DNA of 64,000 nt from F23-D06 sp045132055 (GCA_045132055.1 JBGURP010000033.1:310001-374000), one strand, 5' to 3'. Positions 8,819 through 18,126 are shown, numbered from the stretch's first letter. Notes: a model not told the origin generated them from the letters alone. A program made the numbers and translations.

Positions 8819-9772
8819 TCAAAGGGATGAATCATTAGGGGTGAGCAGGAAATCTGCGATGACCATGGCGGCCATGGCTTCCACCACGGGTAGTACGCGT
8901 GGAGCCACACACAGGTCGTTTCGGCTGGACCCGTAGTAGATGGCTGGGTTCCCGTCAAAGTCGATGCTCTCCTGGTCGAAGCGTACGGAGGGAATGGGCT
9001 TGAAGGCCACTCTGAAAACAACCTCCTGGCCGTTGGTGATGCCGCCTTGCACGCCGCCGTCGTGGTTGGTGCGGAACGAGAAGTCGGCATTTTGGAGGTC
9101 ATTGTATTGGCTACCAGACATTTCTGCAGCTTGGAATCCTTCGCCGATTTCGAAGCCCTTGGCGGCGTTGATGGACATCATGGCGTAGGCGAGCCGGGCG
9201 GAGAACTTGTCATACACGGGCTCGCCCAGCCCGGCCGGCAGGCCCTGGATGCGGCATTGCACGAGTGCGCCCACACTGTCGCCCTCGCGCGTGGGAGTGC
9301 CCGTGCGGAGCGTCTCAGCCGTGATGACAATGCCGTGGGGACGCAGGATCAGTTTGGCGATGGCGCCCGCCACCACCCGGCAGGCAGTCTGTCGCGCCGA
9401 AGCGCGGCCCATCTGCTCGTTGTCGCGGGAACCGTACTTTTTGAAGTAGGTATAGGAAACATGTGACGGCTTGATAACGTGTCTGTTGCGATCGTCTATC
9501 TGAATATCTTGATTAGGTATCTGGAAACGGATATGCTCGCCTGTGGCAATGTGGTTTTCATCTATTCCGGATAGGAAAACAACGGGGTCTTTCTCGCAGC
9601 GTTGGGTGCTCTCTGCGTTTTGGTTGGGTGCGCGCCGGGCCATTTCGCTTTGGATGAAATCGAAATCGATGGGTGTCCCTTTGGGACAACCCTCAATCAC
9701 CCCTTCCAGAAAGGGATCATGTGTGCCGCCCGTATCGGTGAGCTTGTAGATGATTCCGAATGAGTCTGTCAT
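8819..9772 (-). CDS. aroC: Divergent chorismate synthase-like protein
   Basis: This 317-residue protein aligns over its length with chorismate synthase, the FMN-dependent last enzyme of the shikimate pathway. Conserved blocks include REGDSVGA, LPAGLGEPVYDK, MSINAAKGFEIG, GGITNGQ and CVAPRVLPVVEAM. It is about 40 residues shorter than usual and has lost several signature motifs: the N-terminal GESHG is GGTHD, RRRPGQS is RRAPNQN, GxTTG is IATG, and the RSSARET stretch is RASARQT. The two catalytic histidines seem kept (GGTH and PSHVSYTY). It could be a working divergent enzyme or a paralogue with another role. The start is 2 bases after the SDR stop. Confidence 0.72.
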   Translation of the reverse strand: MTDSFGIIYKLTDTGGTHDPFLEGVIEGCPKGTPIDFDFIQSEMARRAPNQNAESTQRCEKDPVVFLSGIDENHIATGEHIRFQIPNQDIQIDDRNRHVIKPSHVSYTYFKKYGSRDNEQMGRASARQTACRVVAGAIAKLILRPHGIVITAETLRTGTPTREGDSVGALVQCRIQGLPAGLGEPVYDKFSARLAYAMMSINAAKGFEIGEGFQAAEMSGSQYNDLQNADFSFRTNHDGGVQGGITNGQEVVFRVAFKPIPSVRFDQESIDFDGNPAIYYGSSRNDLCVAPRVLPVVEAMAAMVIADFLLTPNDSSL

Positions 9773-9774
9773 GG

Positions 9775-10575
9775 TTACATGGGCTTGATGGTGCGGGCGA
9801 TGCGGGCGCACAGTCCGGGGAAGAAACGTTTGATATAGACCATGATCAGCTCTTTGCTGCCCACGAGCACTTCGCGTTTTTGCTTGTAGATGGCCTTGAC
9901 GATCTTGTCGGCAGCCTTTTCGGGCGTGATGCCGCCAGCTTGTCCGGCGTCCATCTTGCCGTGTTTTTCGCCGTTTTTCTCCAGGGCATTCACCGAAATG
10001 TTGGTCTGCACGCGCCCGGGCGTGACGATGGTGACGCGAATGTTGTCCTTGTAGTTCTCCGCTGCGATGGTTTCGTAGAAGCCGTACAGCGCGTGCTTGG
10101 CGGACGAATACGCGCACCGGAGCGGGAAGCCGAACAGGCCGTTGATACTGGTGGTCACCGCCAGCTGGCCGCCGCCCTGCTCAATCATCTTCGGCAGGAT
10201 GGCCTTGGTGAGGATGACGGGCGCGTAGTAGTCGATGTCCATGACCTTGCGGATAACGTCCATGCTCACCTCCACGGTGGTGCCACGTTGGCTGATGCCG
10301 GCGTTGTTGTAGAAGACGTCAATGCGGCCATAAGCTTGCCATGCGTCCTGCGCCAATTGCGGCAGTTGGTCCAGCTTTGATAAATCGAAGGGCAGGGTGG
10401 TGACGGCAGGAGAACCCTGCGTCAGGCATTCCTTTTTAACCTCTTCGAGAAGGTCATCTTCCAGGGCGGTCAATATCAGGGTGGCGTTCTCCTGTGCAAA
10501 GCGCAATGCCGTAGCCCTGCCGATGCCGGAGGACGCGCCAGTGATCCAGATGATTTTGTTAGTTAATTTACTCAT
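9775..10575 (-). CDS. Short-chain dehydrogenase/reductase (SDR)
   Basis: This 266-residue NAD(P)-dependent oxidoreductase shows the Rossmann motif TGASSGIG (residues 13-20), the NNAG motif, and the catalytic Ser with YSSAK. The C-terminus carries a hydrophobic stretch ending RTIKPM, as in DHRS7-like members that act on lipids. It lies between aroC and a cysteate/threonine synthase-like gene on the same strand. An SDR is known in sulfonolipid synthesis, so a link with the upstream enzyme is possible but unproven. Confidence 0.85.
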   Translation of the reverse strand: MSKLTNKIIWITGASSGIGRATALRFAQENATLILTALEDDLLEEVKKECLTQGSPAVTTLPFDLSKLDQLPQLAQDAWQAYGRIDVFYNNAGISQRGTTVEVSMDVIRKVMDIDYYAPVILTKAILPKMIEQGGGQLAVTTSINGLFGFPLRCAYSSAKHALYGFYETIAAENYKDNIRVTIVTPGRVQTNISVNALEKNGEKHGKMDAGQAGGITPEKAADKIVKAIYKQKREVLVGSKELIMVYIKRFFPGLCARIARTIKPM

Positions 10576-10580
10576 AGATT

Positions 10581-10669
10581 ATGAAAGGGGTGAAATGGGT
10601 GAATGAGGTGAATGAGGGTATTGTTTCCCTTTACCACATGTTCCACATGTACCTCATGTTCCCCATGAA
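10581..10669. repeat. Nonamer tandem array after the cysteate synthase-like stop codon
   Basis: Two blocks of degenerate 9-bp units fill this gap. GTGAATGAG-type units run from 10581 to 10616, and CCACATGTT-type units from 10634 to 10669. The second block ends one base before the stop codon of the minus-strand gene. Confidence 0.8.
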
Positions 10670-10670
10670 C

Positions 10671-11903
10671 CTATTCTTGTTCGTCAATCATTTTCTTGAA
10701 GAAGCTAGCCCGTGCGGCGCCCTCCCCCGTGTTCAGGAGGACGGTATCGCCGTTGCGGATCTGCCCCTCTTCTAGCGCTTTGTAGAAGCCGGCAAGGCAT
10801 ACAATGGAGGCGGGGCCGAAATAGATGCCGCGCTCTTGCTTGACGATCTTGCCGTAGTGGGCCAGCTCGCTCTCTTTCACTTGCAGGAAGGTGCCTCCGC
10901 TCTTGCGCACGATGGGCGCCACGATGGGGTACATGCCCGGGTTGCCGGCGGAGAGGATGGATACCATGGTCTGCGGATTCGGGATGATGGGGTAGTCCTT
11001 TTCATAACCTTCCGGGAATCCGGCGGCTACTGCTTTTTTCCAGCCCTGCACCATCGGGTCGCAGGTGTCCTGTTGGATTAGCAGCATGCGGGGTAACTTG
11101 GTGTCGGGGAAGGTGGTCTGCATGTCGCGCACGCCCTTGTCGAGCGCGATGGGACCCGTGCCGCCCGCCACAGCCTGCACATACACGTCGGGCATCTTGC
11201 CCAGCTGGCGCAGGTACTCGAACACCATGGTCTTCTTGGCTTCCACGCGGATGGGGTCGATGTTGCCCGCGGAAATCAGCACGTGGTTCTTCTCGTGGAA
11301 GTCGTTGGCTGCTTTCTTGGCATCGCCGTAGTTGCCGTCGCATACGACCACATTCTGGCCGTAGGACTTGATGGCTTGGACGGTGTCCTCGCACGCGTCA
11401 TGGGGCATGAAGACGGTGAACTTGATGCCGGCCTCAGCCAGATAGCGGCTGTAGGCCGTGGCCGTGTTGCCCGTGGAGGCCACACAGAACTCCTTGACAC
11501 CGTTCTCTTTAAAGATAGATGCTGCCAATGAGGCGGCAATGTCCTTGAAGGTGTTGCTGCCACCGTTCAGGTCGTTGCGATAGACCATCACCTGGCAGTC
11601 GATACCGTATTTTTCTTTTGCTAACTTCTCCAGAAAATCCCACTCTTCAATCGGAATGGCGCCTTCACCGAAGGTGACGATGTTTTTCTTGTCCATGACG
11701 GGCAGGAAGTCGAAGTAATGATAGAAATTCTCGGGATGGTACTCCGGTTTGGTGAGTTCTGTTATTTTGTGATAATCAGCACTATATACAACCTCGGCGC
11801 GTTTGCAGCCGCAGGGACATTCCTGATTCATTTCAAACCATGTGGCGAAGTCGGGGATGACCTTGCCGCATTTGGTGCATACGAGTTTGTATTTATTTTC
11901 CAT
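10671..11903 (-). CDS. Cysteate synthase / threonine synthase-family PLP enzyme
   Basis: This 410-residue fold-type II PLP enzyme has an N-terminal zinc-ribbon (Cys9, Cys12, then CPCGC at 29-33). The PLP lysine is K120 in GGSNTFKD, with a phosphate-binding STGNTATAY and a glycine-rich AVAGGTGPIA. The closest group I recognise is the threonine synthase paralogue called cysteate synthase in Bacteroidota, which makes cysteate from phosphoserine and sulfite for sulfonolipids. True threonine synthase remains possible. The ATG at 11903 is chosen because the domain starts there; an upstream in-frame start runs through the promoter box. Confidence 0.75.
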   Translation of the reverse strand: MENKYKLVCTKCGKVIPDFATWFEMNQECPCGCKRAEVVYSADYHKITELTKPEYHPENFYHYFDFLPVMDKKNIVTFGEGAIPIEEWDFLEKLAKEKYGIDCQVMVYRNDLNGGSNTFKDIAASLAASIFKENGVKEFCVASTGNTATAYSRYLAEAGIKFTVFMPHDACEDTVQAIKSYGQNVVVCDGNYGDAKKAANDFHEKNHVLISAGNIDPIRVEAKKTMVFEYLRQLGKMPDVYVQAVAGGTGPIALDKGVRDMQTTFPDTKLPRMLLIQQDTCDPMVQGWKKAVAAGFPEGYEKDYPIIPNPQTMVSILSAGNPGMYPIVAPIVRKSGGTFLQVKESELAHYGKIVKQERGIYFGPASIVCLAGFYKALEEGQIRNGDTVLLNTGEGAARASFFKKMIDEQE

Positions 11904-11931
11904 AATAAATCGTGTAAAAATTTTTAAAGCG

Positions 11932-11939
11932 CAAAAATA
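11932..11939 (-). promoter_or_regulatory. Minus-7 promoter box (TATTTTTG)
   Basis: Minus-strand TAnnTTTG match 28 bases upstream of the cysteate synthase-like start. Confidence 0.6.
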
Positions 11940-11967
11940 CAAAAAATGGGTGATTGAGTTATTTTCT

Positions 11968-11975
11968 TATTTTTG
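11968..11975 (+). promoter_or_regulatory. Minus-7 promoter box (TATTTTTG) for the TonB receptor gene
   Basis: Plus-strand TAnnTTTG match about 50 bases before the receptor ATG. No well-spaced minus-33 TTTG is seen. Confidence 0.5.
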
Positions 11976-12028
11976 TCATGCTTTTCAGCGTGAATTGAAA
12001 GACAAGTGGAATAATAAATAACTGCTTT

Positions 12029-15000
12029 ATGATAAAATATTTACATCTTTTAAAGTCAAGTCTGCGGACCATCGTGTTGTTCGTGACAATCTGTTTCCTA
12101 TTCGTGTTGTCGGCCTACGCCCAGACCACAACTTCTTCTATTTCGGGCTTTGTGAGTGATGACGATGGTCCCATCACGGATGCTGTGGTCACGGCTGTGC
12201 ACATTCCCACCAATACGGCTTATTATTCGATGACCAACAAGAAGGGCTATTATGTCTTCAATAATGTTTTGCCTGGCGGGCCTTATACCATCAAGGTGGA
12301 TAAGATGGGTTATCAGACCGTGATGATAAAGAATGTGTATGCGGTATTGTCAGAGAGTGTCTTGACCAACGCGCCGATGAACAAGGCGGCGGTGGATTTG
12401 GCGGAAGTGGCCATTTATGGCGAAAACGAGGCCTCCACGATGAATATCCAGCGCTCGGGAGTGAGCACGTGGATAGATAGCCGCATGCAAGAGGCTATGC
12501 CCAATGTCAGTCGCAGTCTGAACGATGTGATGAGACTCGTTCCCCAATCCATGTACAGCAACAAAGGCATTTCGGTTGGAGGAAGCAATTACAGGGGCTC
12601 CGCGGTTTTCGTGGATGGTGCCACGTTCAACAACTCCTTCGGCATCGGCTCCAACCTGCCCGCCGGAGGTGCACCCATCTCTTTGGATGCCATCGACCAG
12701 CTTGCCGTGAATATTACCCCGTTCAACGTACGCTACAGCGGGTTCCAAGGCGGTGCCATCAACATGGTGACTAAACGAGGCACCAACATTTGGCACGGCT
12801 CGGTCTATGATTATTTCACCTGCAGCAAACTGCAAGGCCAGAAGGTTGATACCAATATGTTGACCACATCTTCTACATTGAACAACGTGACCGGCTTTAC
12901 ATTGGGTGGTCCCATCTTGAAAGACAAACTCTTCTTTTTCCTCAATGGCGAGTACATCGTTGATAACCAGGCAGGCTCTTCTATTCAGGCACGTACGGAT
13001 GAGAGTCAAATATACGGTGGTGGTACTGGTTACAACCGGCCCACGGTTGCCCAGATGGACAATATCTTGAACTTCCTTAATGAGAAGTTTGGCTACAATC
13101 CCGGTCGCTACCAGAACTATACGCTCAGTACACCGGACTATAAGGTAATGGCTCGAATAGACTGGAATATCAACAAGGATAATATCCTCAATGTCCGTTT
13201 TAGCCACACCCACACTTCCACATCCGAAGACGCATCAAGTTCGATGACCCCGCTGGGTGGCACCAATACGATTATTACAGACCTTCACGGCGATAGTTAC
13301 AATGTCAATCGTTACGCCCAGGGCCGCTTGTCAGACTACGCTCTGCCGTTTGAATCGACACGCTATTTTCAGGATATGAACTTCACTTCCGTTGCGGCGG
13401 AACTCAACAGTCACGTGCTGGACGGCAAAGGTCATAATATGGCCCGTGTTATCTGGTCGTTGCAAAATGAGCCGCGTTCCTTTGTGGGCGGTTTGTTTCC
13501 CACGGTCGATATTTTGGAACCCTATATCAATGAGGAAGGCAACCAGATGGCTTTCTATACAACTTTCGGGCCCGACCCGTTTACTTACGCCAACTTGCGG
13601 AAAGTCAACACGATTATGGTTACGGATGAGTTTACATACACCAAAGGGGTTCATAATATCTTAGCTGGTGCGCAGTTTGAGTGGAACCGCATCGTGAACG
13701 GCTTTATGCAGGGTGGTGCCGGTTGGTATATTTACGATTCATGGCAATCGTTCGTGGATGATGTGAACGGGGTGGAGGGAGCCCGTCCGGTGGCTTTCAT
13801 GATTACGCATGCCAACTCCGACGATCCTACGGAAACGATGTATCCGACGTTTGATTATTCGCAGGCATCCGTGTATGCGCAAGATGAGATGGAGTTCAGC
13901 AAATTCTTCAAGCTGACAGTCGGGTTGCGTTTGGAGATGCCGATTATCCGCTTCCCGAACAACAACCGCAATCTGGATTTCGACAGGGTGGCAGCCGCAA
14001 ATCCCGAGAGCACTTTTGCCGGTCTCAGTACCGCCGATCTGCCCGGACTTACGGTCAATGTTTCGCCGCGCATCGGCTTCAACTGGGATATCAAGAAGGA
14101 TCGCAAGATCATCATGCGTGGTGGTACGGGTCTCTTCACGGGCCGTATTCCGAATGTGTGGCTCGTGAGTGCCGCTGGCAACTCCAATTGCCTGCAATAT
14201 CAATACATTGCCAACAACAATACGGGCAACCCAGTGGTGAATTTCAGCCCGGACCGTGCCGACATCATCAACAGCATATATGCGGGCAATGCGTTCCAAC
14301 AACAGGCTCTGCCTGCTCCCACCAGTGCTACCATCTTGGCCAAGGATTTGAGAATGCCCACCAGCTGGAAATCATCTTTGGCATTCGATTTCACAATCCC
14401 CGGCGATGTTAAATTGACGCTGGAAGGTGTTTATTCGTACAATATTAACGAGGTTTATGCCTCCATGCTCGGATATGTGGAGGATGGTACGGTGCAACTG
14501 CCCGGCGAGCCCGAAGAGAGACTCCATTATGGCAGGGAGAATATTACCAATATGAGCGGTAGCAAGATGAACGGCTATTATCTCCATAACGAAAAAGGTA
14601 TTCATGGACAGTATCTTGCGTTGACCGCCCAATTGTCCAAATCTTTTGATTTCGGTCTTGACCTGCTGGCCGCATATACATTCAGTCATTACACTTCCAT
14701 TTCCGATGGTTCCGGCGACCAGGTCTCCACGTTTGCCAGCACGCCGAACCGTAACGACGGCAATGCTCCCGAGCTGGGCTACTCCGCTTTCGTGGCTCCG
14801 CACCGTGTGATTGGCGCCATTGGTTATACCATTGACGAGGGCAAGCGTACGGCTACGAAGCTCGGTCTTTTCTACGAAGGCTGCAATATGGGTGTTTATG
14901 GTTACAATTACATGCCCCGTCATTCGTATCTCATCAACAATGTGAGCGGCATGGGCAACAGCCCGCAACTCATGTACATTCCGACGGTGGACGAGCTGGC

Positions 15001-15382
15001 CGCCATGCCGTTTGTCTCCGAGGAGAACAAGGCTGCTTTTGAGGAGTATATTTCTAACGACCGTTATCTGAGCAGGCACAGAGGCGAGTATTCCAAGCGC
15101 AATGCGGGCGTGGCCCCATGGTTGAACCGCATCAATTTCAAGTTTGCGCAGGAGTTCTACTTCAATGTGACAGGTCACAAGCACACCTTGGATGTGGGGT
15201 TGGACATCAACAACCTCGGCAACCTCTTATGCAGCAAGTGGGGTGCGTACAAGGTGCTCGACAGCGACGTAGTGCTGAACTACAGCAACGGAACATACAC
15301 CTTCAACCAGCCTACGTGGTCAGTCTATAACAATTTGTCCTCCACTTGGCAGATTCTGGTACATTTGCGGTATGCATTCTAG
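12029..15382 (+). CDS. TonB-dependent outer-membrane receptor, Oar-like
   Basis: This 1117-residue outer-membrane protein has a signal peptide (to about residue 31, SAYAQ), an N-terminal carboxypeptidase-regulatory-like beta-sandwich (SISGFVSDDDGPITDAVV... to about 110), a plug region (about 140-260) and a long beta-barrel ending in the aromatic strand TWQILVHLRYAF. The layout matches Oar/OmpA-related TonB-linked receptors. No SusD partner is adjacent, so a glycan-uptake role is not indicated, and the substrate is unknown. A strong hairpin follows the stop. Confidence 0.85.
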   Translation: MIKYLHLLKSSLRTIVLFVTICFLFVLSAYAQTTTSSISGFVSDDDGPITDAVVTAVHIPTNTAYYSMTNKKGYYVFNNVLPGGPYTIKVDKMGYQTVMIKNVYAVLSESVLTNAPMNKAAVDLAEVAIYGENEASTMNIQRSGVSTWIDSRMQEAMPNVSRSLNDVMRLVPQSMYSNKGISVGGSNYRGSAVFVDGATFNNSFGIGSNLPAGGAPISLDAIDQLAVNITPFNVRYSGFQGGAINMVTKRGTNIWHGSVYDYFTCSKLQGQKVDTNMLTTSSTLNNVTGFTLGGPILKDKLFFFLNGEYIVDNQAGSSIQARTDESQIYGGGTGYNRPTVAQMDNILNFLNEKFGYNPGRYQNYTLSTPDYKVMARIDWNINKDNILNVRFSHTHTSTSEDASSSMTPLGGTNTIITDLHGDSYNVNRYAQGRLSDYALPFESTRYFQDMNFTSVAAELNSHVLDGKGHNMARVIWSLQNEPRSFVGGLFPTVDILEPYINEEGNQMAFYTTFGPDPFTYANLRKVNTIMVTDEFTYTKGVHNILAGAQFEWNRIVNGFMQGGAGWYIYDSWQSFVDDVNGVEGARPVAFMITHANSDDPTETMYPTFDYSQASVYAQDEMEFSKFFKLTVGLRLEMPIIRFPNNNRNLDFDRVAAANPESTFAGLSTADLPGLTVNVSPRIGFNWDIKKDRKIIMRGGTGLFTGRIPNVWLVSAAGNSNCLQYQYIANNNTGNPVVNFSPDRADIINSIYAGNAFQQQALPAPTSATILAKDLRMPTSWKSSLAFDFTIPGDVKLTLEGVYSYNINEVYASMLGYVEDGTVQLPGEPEERLHYGRENITNMSGSKMNGYYLHNEKGIHGQYLALTAQLSKSFDFGLDLLAAYTFSHYTSISDGSGDQVSTFASTPNRNDGNAPELGYSAFVAPHRVIGAIGYTIDEGKRTATKLGLFYEGCNMGVYGYNYMPRHSYLINNVSGMGNSPQLMYIPTVDELAAMPFVSEENKAAFEEYISNDRYLSRHRGEYSKRNAGVAPWLNRINFKFAQEFYFNVTGHKHTLDVGLDINNLGNLLCSKWGAYKVLDSDVVLNYSNGTYTFNQPTWSVYNNLSSTWQILVHLRYAF

Positions 15383-15406
15383 GGAAGTGTGTAAGTGAAG
15401 ATAATG

Positions 15407-15440
15407 AGGGCGCGGCCGGTAGGGCTGCGCCCTTTATTTT
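15407..15440. terminator. GC-rich hairpin between convergent genes
   Basis: AGGGCGC pairs with GCGCCCT around a short inner stem and is followed by TTATTTTGTT. It lies between the receptor gene and the convergent hydrolase gene and may serve both. Confidence 0.75.
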
Positions 15441-15463
15441 GTTGTGGATGTCTTAGATCTTAT

Positions 15464-16855
15464 TTATCTATTGCGCAGAGTTGCACCCAGCCATTCAGAA
15501 ATGATCCCCAGCACTTCGGGTTTCATGGTCTCTTCAATCTCCCCATATTCATTCGGGCTGCCGGTGATGCAGGGTTGTAGCAGGTGATTGGCATTCTGGA
15601 TACTGACGAAACGATGATGGGGGTTCTTTTTCAGATACTTGGCAAACAGCGCATTGTTGGCTATGACATCCACCTGCAGGTCTTTTTCTCCGCCGATGGC
15701 CAGCACCGGACACCGCATCTTTTTGATGTACGGTTTGGGATCAAAGTGAACGAAAGTGAAAAACCAAGGAGAGATGAGCTGCTGAATGACAGCGGCTTTG
15801 TGTTGTGGTGTAAATTCGTACCTTTCCTGCTCCTCGGGGGTAAGCCGGCTGCAAATCTGTTCCCATTTTTGGTTGAGAATTTCCGCTGCTTCCCGTTCGT
15901 TTTTGGCTTTGAGTAATGCCTGATACATTTGGTCGGACAACTTCACAGAGTTGTCTATTTCCTCGGGTGTCATGGCGCTGTCGGTCTCGTTGATGGCGCG
16001 CAGCTGGTAGAGCAGTACCTCGGTGGTCTTCTGTGCGACCCCGCCAAGGGAGATGACGAAGGCTATTCGCGGATCGCGGGCGGCCACAATCTCAGATACC
16101 ATGCTGCCCTCACTGTGCCCTAACAATCCCACGGACACTCCTTGCAGGTCTGCGCGATGCGTGAGGGAATCCAATATCAACGTAACTCCATCGGCGAAAT
16201 CGAATGTGGTGGACTTGGCAAACACCGCGCGCGGGAAGTCATCGTAGCGGAACACAGCGTAACCTTGACGTGTGAGATGGTCGGCGATGAGCAGGAATGG
16301 CTTGTGCCCCATGAGGGACTCATCGCGGTCTTGCCAGCCAGAGCCGGTGAGGAGGATGATGAGTGCTTTTGGAGTCTGAACAGGCATGGTCAGCGTGCCG
16401 TTGATGAGGTTGTAGCGGTTGTTTTTATCCTTGATGTGAATCTCTTCCTCGCGATAAGGGTAGGGCGGTTGCGGGGTTTGCGGGCGGCGGATGACCTTGC
16501 GCTCGTGCCCACGCTCGAAAGTCAAATCCATTTTGGAACCTTGCTTGAAAATGCCGATGATACTTTGCCCGTCAGCCGACAATCGTCCGGAGAAAGATGC
16601 ACCGATGTCACTCACTTTCCACGAGAGCGTGCTGTCCTCCCACTGGGATTCGTCGGTGGCAATGTCCATGTAGTACTGGTCGGGACTGTCCATCACCACA
16701 CGCAGCGTGTCATAGTCCATGTCCACCAACATGCCGATGGTAAGCGAGTCGGTTTTAGACACATGCAGCATTCCCTGCCAATAGCCAGAGATGTTTTGCG
16801 CTGAAACGGAAAATCCAAACAGCAGAAAAAGGATGGTGGTGAGGGAGCGGAACAT
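15464..16855 (-). CDS. Exported alpha/beta hydrolase
   Basis: This 463-residue protein has a signal peptide (FSVSAQ, residue 20), an N-terminal beta-rich domain (about 21-120) and an alpha/beta hydrolase fold from about 135. The nucleophile elbow is GHSEG with Ser248. Candidate acid and base are in GGEKDLQVD and NANHLLQ. The fold suggests an esterase or acyl-peptidase-like role, but the substrate is unknown. The entire upstream gap is a heptamer array, with no TAnnTTTG box, so expression may depend on the DUF819 gene upstream. Confidence 0.8.
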   Translation of the reverse strand: MFRSLTTILFLLFGFSVSAQNISGYWQGMLHVSKTDSLTIGMLVDMDYDTLRVVMDSPDQYYMDIATDESQWEDSTLSWKVSDIGASFSGRLSADGQSIIGIFKQGSKMDLTFERGHERKVIRRPQTPQPPYPYREEEIHIKDKNNRYNLINGTLTMPVQTPKALIILLTGSGWQDRDESLMGHKPFLLIADHLTRQGYAVFRYDDFPRAVFAKSTTFDFADGVTLILDSLTHRADLQGVSVGLLGHSEGSMVSEIVAARDPRIAFVISLGGVAQKTTEVLLYQLRAINETDSAMTPEEIDNSVKLSDQMYQALLKAKNEREAAEILNQKWEQICSRLTPEEQERYEFTPQHKAAVIQQLISPWFFTFVHFDPKPYIKKMRCPVLAIGGEKDLQVDVIANNALFAKYLKKNPHHRFVSIQNANHLLQPCITGSPNEYGEIEETMKPEVLGIISEWLGATLRNR

Positions 16856-16857
16856 GG

Positions 16858-16934
16858 GAATTAAGAATTATGAATTGAGAATTGAAAATTGAAAATGATG
16901 TATTTTGAACTTTAAACCTTGAACCTTGAACTTA
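16858..16934. repeat. Eleven-unit degenerate heptamer array filling the gap
   Basis: From 16858 the sequence reads as eleven consecutive 7-bp units, such as GAATTGA (16872-16878 and 16879-16885) and GAACCTT (16921-16927). The last unit, GAACTTA at 16928-16934, contains the complement of the TAA stop of the DUF819 gene. The array starts two bases beyond the hydrolase ATG. Confidence 0.88.
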
Positions 16935-18101
16935 TATACCGCTTGCTAACAATGTGTACATGGCCAAGCCCAAGTAGTTGCCTACCGCGTAGCCTAACAG
17001 CCCGATGGCAATGCCTGGAAGAATGATACTTTTGTCCTTAAGGGCCGCGGCAACCATCGGCACAAACGGAGGCGAGTTGATGAACGCGATGGACGCCGCC
17101 ATCGTCAGGGCTCCGTCCACCTTGAGCAGGCGGGCAAACAGAAATTGCAGAATCAGCGAGCCGAATACTGCAAAGGCGATGTAGTAGAGGATGAAAAGAT
17201 ATCTGGAGAGTTCCAAATCGTGGACATTTACCATAGTGGCCACCGCCAGACAGAAGACATAAACAAAGTACAATCCCAAGTCAAAGGTGCCTTCCAGCTT
17301 TTTTAGGGGCTTCCAGAATGAAAGCGCGATGGAGATGGTGGTGATGGCAAGTATGATGACCGCTGTGTTGTTTTCGATAGGGATGAGCAAGGAGATTCCG
17401 TAGGCTATGGCTGCAATGATGAGGGCTGTCAAAATGCCGAGGCCTCGGTTTAGCAATTTCTTGGAGAAAGATTTTGGTTGTTCTTCTTCTGTTTCACTGC
17501 TGGTGATTTCATCTGAAAGTGCATGTTTCTGTTGTGGGAAAAGCAGGCGCACGATGCGTCGGCCGAAGAACACCACCACGATCAGGTAGAGGCCGGTGAC
17601 GATGAGGTCGTAACTGGATACCAGCAGGAAGAGATTGTCGGGTAAGTCTATGGCTTTGGATACGGGAGCCAGATTGGGGATGCCGCCGATGTAGATGCCG
17701 GTCATCACCGCGCTGATTTTGGCAAAGTCGGAGGAACTCACGTCTGCAGCTGTCGCCTGTCCCCGAAAGATGAAGAATCCGGCTATCGTGACAGCCAATA
17801 CGCTGAACAGTCCGATGAAAAAGGCTTTCACGGCCATGCCGGCTGATAGCCCTTTGTAGTTGCAACCTAACAGCATAAGGGGGATGGTGAGCAGCACCAC
17901 CGCATTCGACACGTCCGTGCACACGTGCATGGCCCGCTCGCTGACGTACCCGCAGTTGCCGACAATAAGACCGATGATATAGAGGATCACCATCGGGCTG
18001 ATTTTGTTGATGATGGGCCAGCGCTTGGCCATCAGTACTAATGTCAGCGGGATGCCGAAGAGGTAGAGTAGGGTGGTGATTGTGATTAGGGCAGGGGGCA
18101 T
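16932..18101 (-). CDS. DUF819 family integral membrane protein
   Basis: This 389-residue protein has about ten to twelve hydrophobic segments and matches the DUF819 family, whose transport role is unproven. Conserved features include GIYIGGIPNLAPVSKAI in the middle and AFINSPPFVPMVAAAL near the C-terminus, which resemble the two halves of a transporter core. A cytoplasmic loop rich in Glu and Lys lies around residues 190-215. The ATG at 18101 is chosen because a TACTTTTG box sits 18 bases upstream; the longer in-frame reading crosses that promoter. Confidence 0.8.
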   Translation of the reverse strand: MPPALITITTLLYLFGIPLTLVLMAKRWPIINKISPMVILYIIGLIVGNCGYVSERAMHVCTDVSNAVVLLTIPLMLLGCNYKGLSAGMAVKAFFIGLFSVLAVTIAGFFIFRGQATAADVSSSDFAKISAVMTGIYIGGIPNLAPVSKAIDLPDNLFLLVSSYDLIVTGLYLIVVVFFGRRIVRLLFPQQKHALSDEITSSETEEEQPKSFSKKLLNRGLGILTALIIAAIAYGISLLIPIENNTAVIILAITTISIALSFWKPLKKLEGTFDLGLYFVYVFCLAVATMVNVHDLELSRYLFILYYIAFAVFGSLILQFLFARLLKVDGALTMAASIAFINSPPFVPMVAAALKDKSIILPGIAIGLLGYAVGNYLGLAMYTLLASGI

Positions 18102-18118
18102 AGCATCAAATTTGGCCG

Positions 18119-18126
18119 CAAAAGTA
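18119..18126 (-). promoter_or_regulatory. Minus-7 promoter box for DUF819 (TACTTTTG)
   Basis: Minus-strand TAnnTTTG match 17 bases before the start codon. Confidence 0.6.

Noticed and set aside
9301..9330. Another GAGACGC palindrome copy (GAGCGTCTC in aroC)
   Set aside because: Only one arm is present and the codons fit the protein, so it is a chance match.
9773..10117. N-terminal extension of the chorismate synthase-like protein
   Set aside because: It overlaps the SDR gene in another frame. The conserved start of the family is at 9772.
16858..16934. CRISPR-like array
   Set aside because: Units are only 7 bp with no unique spacers, and no cas genes are present. It is a tandem array.
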